From Clostridiales bacterium UBA8960 (GTDB taxonomy: Bacteria > Bacillota > Clostridia > Peptostreptococcales > Acidaminobacteraceae), in the NCBI GenBank assembly GCA_003482695.1, contig DMYC01000097.1, forward strand, positions 1 through 6,070: a DNA stretch of 6,070 nucleotides, given 5' to 3'. Shown one piece after another: positions 5,465-6,070 of this stretch. The translations under genes were made by a program, and so were the position numbers. The notes beneath the pieces are model-generated. The model saw only the letters and a program-made list of their open reading frames with translations. It was not told the DNA's origin and did not search any database. Position 1 is the stretch's first letter, and each line of letters begins with the position of its first letter.

Positions 5465-6070
5465 TTATCTTTTGACCTCTTCTAAAACGAAAGCTTCTAT
5501 TTCATCAAGTTCTTTAAGGTCATTGAATTTTTCAATACCAATTCCACATTCATATCCTTGAGCAACATCTTTCACATCGTCTTTAAATCGCTTAAGTGAA
5601 CTGATTTTGCCTTCGAAGATTACGATGCCTTCTCTAATGACGCGGACCTTGGCGTTTCTTGTCACTTTACCTGTTGTGACATATCCACCTGCGATAACAC
5701 CAGAAGGAATTTTAAATGTTGCACGTACTTGAATACGTCCAAGAACGACTTCCTTATAAAGTGGATCCAACATGCCTTTCATGGCCGTCTCAACATCGTT
5801 GATTGCGTTATAAATGATTTGATACGTTCTAATATCTACGCCTTCCTGCTCAGCAGTGGCAGAGACATTAGCTGAAGGTCTTACGTTAAATCCAATAATG
5901 ATTGCGCTTGAAGCCGAAGCCAAAATAACATCTGACTCTGAAATTGCGCCAACATCTGCTCGAATTACATTAACTCTGACTTCTTCATTTGAAAGTTTAA
6001 GCAACGATTGCTTGATTGCTTCAACTGAACCATGTACATCCGCTTTGATAATAATGTTAAGCTCTTTCAT
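5465..6070 (-). CDS. infB: Translation initiation factor IF-2, C-terminal part, 5' end outside window
   Basis: IF2 is the GTPase that brings fMet-tRNA to the 30S subunit and drives subunit joining. The visible 201 residues cover the last two domains. [20 protein letters not shown] through [14 protein letters not shown] and [18 protein letters not shown] is the domain III region. The final beta-barrel, which binds fMet-tRNA, contains [36 protein letters not shown] and [23 protein letters not shown]. The alignment with E. coli IF2 is continuous to the end. The GTPase domain and N-terminal domains lie beyond the right edge; the Met at 6068-6070 is an internal residue, not the start. The stop is TAA at 5465. 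It heads the visible part of the cluster, and rbfA follows after 34 nt with no terminator. Confidence 0.97.
   Translation of the reverse strand: MKELNIIIKADVHGSVEAIKQSLLKLSNEEVRVNVIRADVGAISESDVILASASSAIIIGFNVRPSANVSATAEQEGVDIRTYQIIYNAINDVETAMKGMLDPLYKEVVLGRIQVRATFKIPSGVIAGGYVTTGKVTRNAKVRVIREGIVIFEGKISSLKRFKDDVKDVAQGYECGIGIEKFNDLKELDEIEAFVLEEVKR

Noticed and set aside
6068..6070. ATG at the right edge as a start codon for a short 201-aa protein
   Set aside because: The sequence begins in the middle of the IF2 C-terminal region; this Met lies just before the conserved KELN segment, so the gene continues beyond the window.
1..6070. Mobile element, CRISPR array, tRNA/rRNA gene or defence system
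   Set aside because: No transposase, terminal inverted repeats, spaced direct repeats or structural RNA gene was seen; the window is filled by conserved core genes in a known order.

Overview
This is an ordinary, AT-rich chromosomal core segment. All seven genes lie on the minus strand, so transcription runs from the right edge to the left edge in the order infB (C-terminal part) - rbfA - DHH phosphoesterase (nrnA-like) - truB - ribF - rpsO - pnp (N-terminal part). This is the translation/RNA-processing cluster known from Bacillota (nusA...infB-rbfA-truB-ribC/ribF-rpsO-pnp). Features pointing to a low-GC Bacillota or an Acholeplasma-like member of the Mycoplasmatota are strong AGGAGG-type Shine-Dalgarno sites, AT-rich third positions, a TTG start and a DHH/DHHA1 nanoRNase in the cluster. 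Tryptophan is encoded by TGG where I checked, and no reading frame contains an internal TGA. This fits the standard code and gives no sign of the mycoplasma TGA=Trp code. I cannot name the genus.

Layout from right to left: 6070-5465 infB C-terminal domains, open at the window edge; 5430-5032 rbfA, with a repetitive acidic tail; 5029-4052 the nrnA-like gene; 4037-3144 truB (TTG start); 3130-2204 ribF. The gaps here are 34, 2, 14 and 13 nt. There is no terminator between these genes, so they look like one polycistronic unit. A 126-nt intergenic region then holds a good sigma-A-type promoter and a structured leader for rpsO (2077-1814). An intrinsic terminator follows rpsO. The 239-nt gap before pnp also holds a probable pnp promoter and a large leader hairpin. 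pnp (1574 to 1) runs off the left edge.

The genes work together in making ribosomes and handling RNA. IF2 starts translation, RbfA matures the 30S subunit, TruB makes tRNA pseudouridine-55, and S15 is an early 30S assembly protein. PNPase degrades mRNA, and the NrnA-like enzyme would remove the very short oligonucleotides that PNPase leaves. RibF makes FMN/FAD.

No novel protein system was found. The parts worth a second look are in the RNA. The rpsO leader can fold into a stem carrying a tandem G.U/G-C step, with a loop that could pair with the Shine-Dalgarno sequence, so it is a candidate S15 autoregulatory pseudoknot. The pnp leader forms a roughly 80-nt imperfect hairpin resembling the RNase III/PNPase autoregulatory hairpin of E. 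coli pnp.
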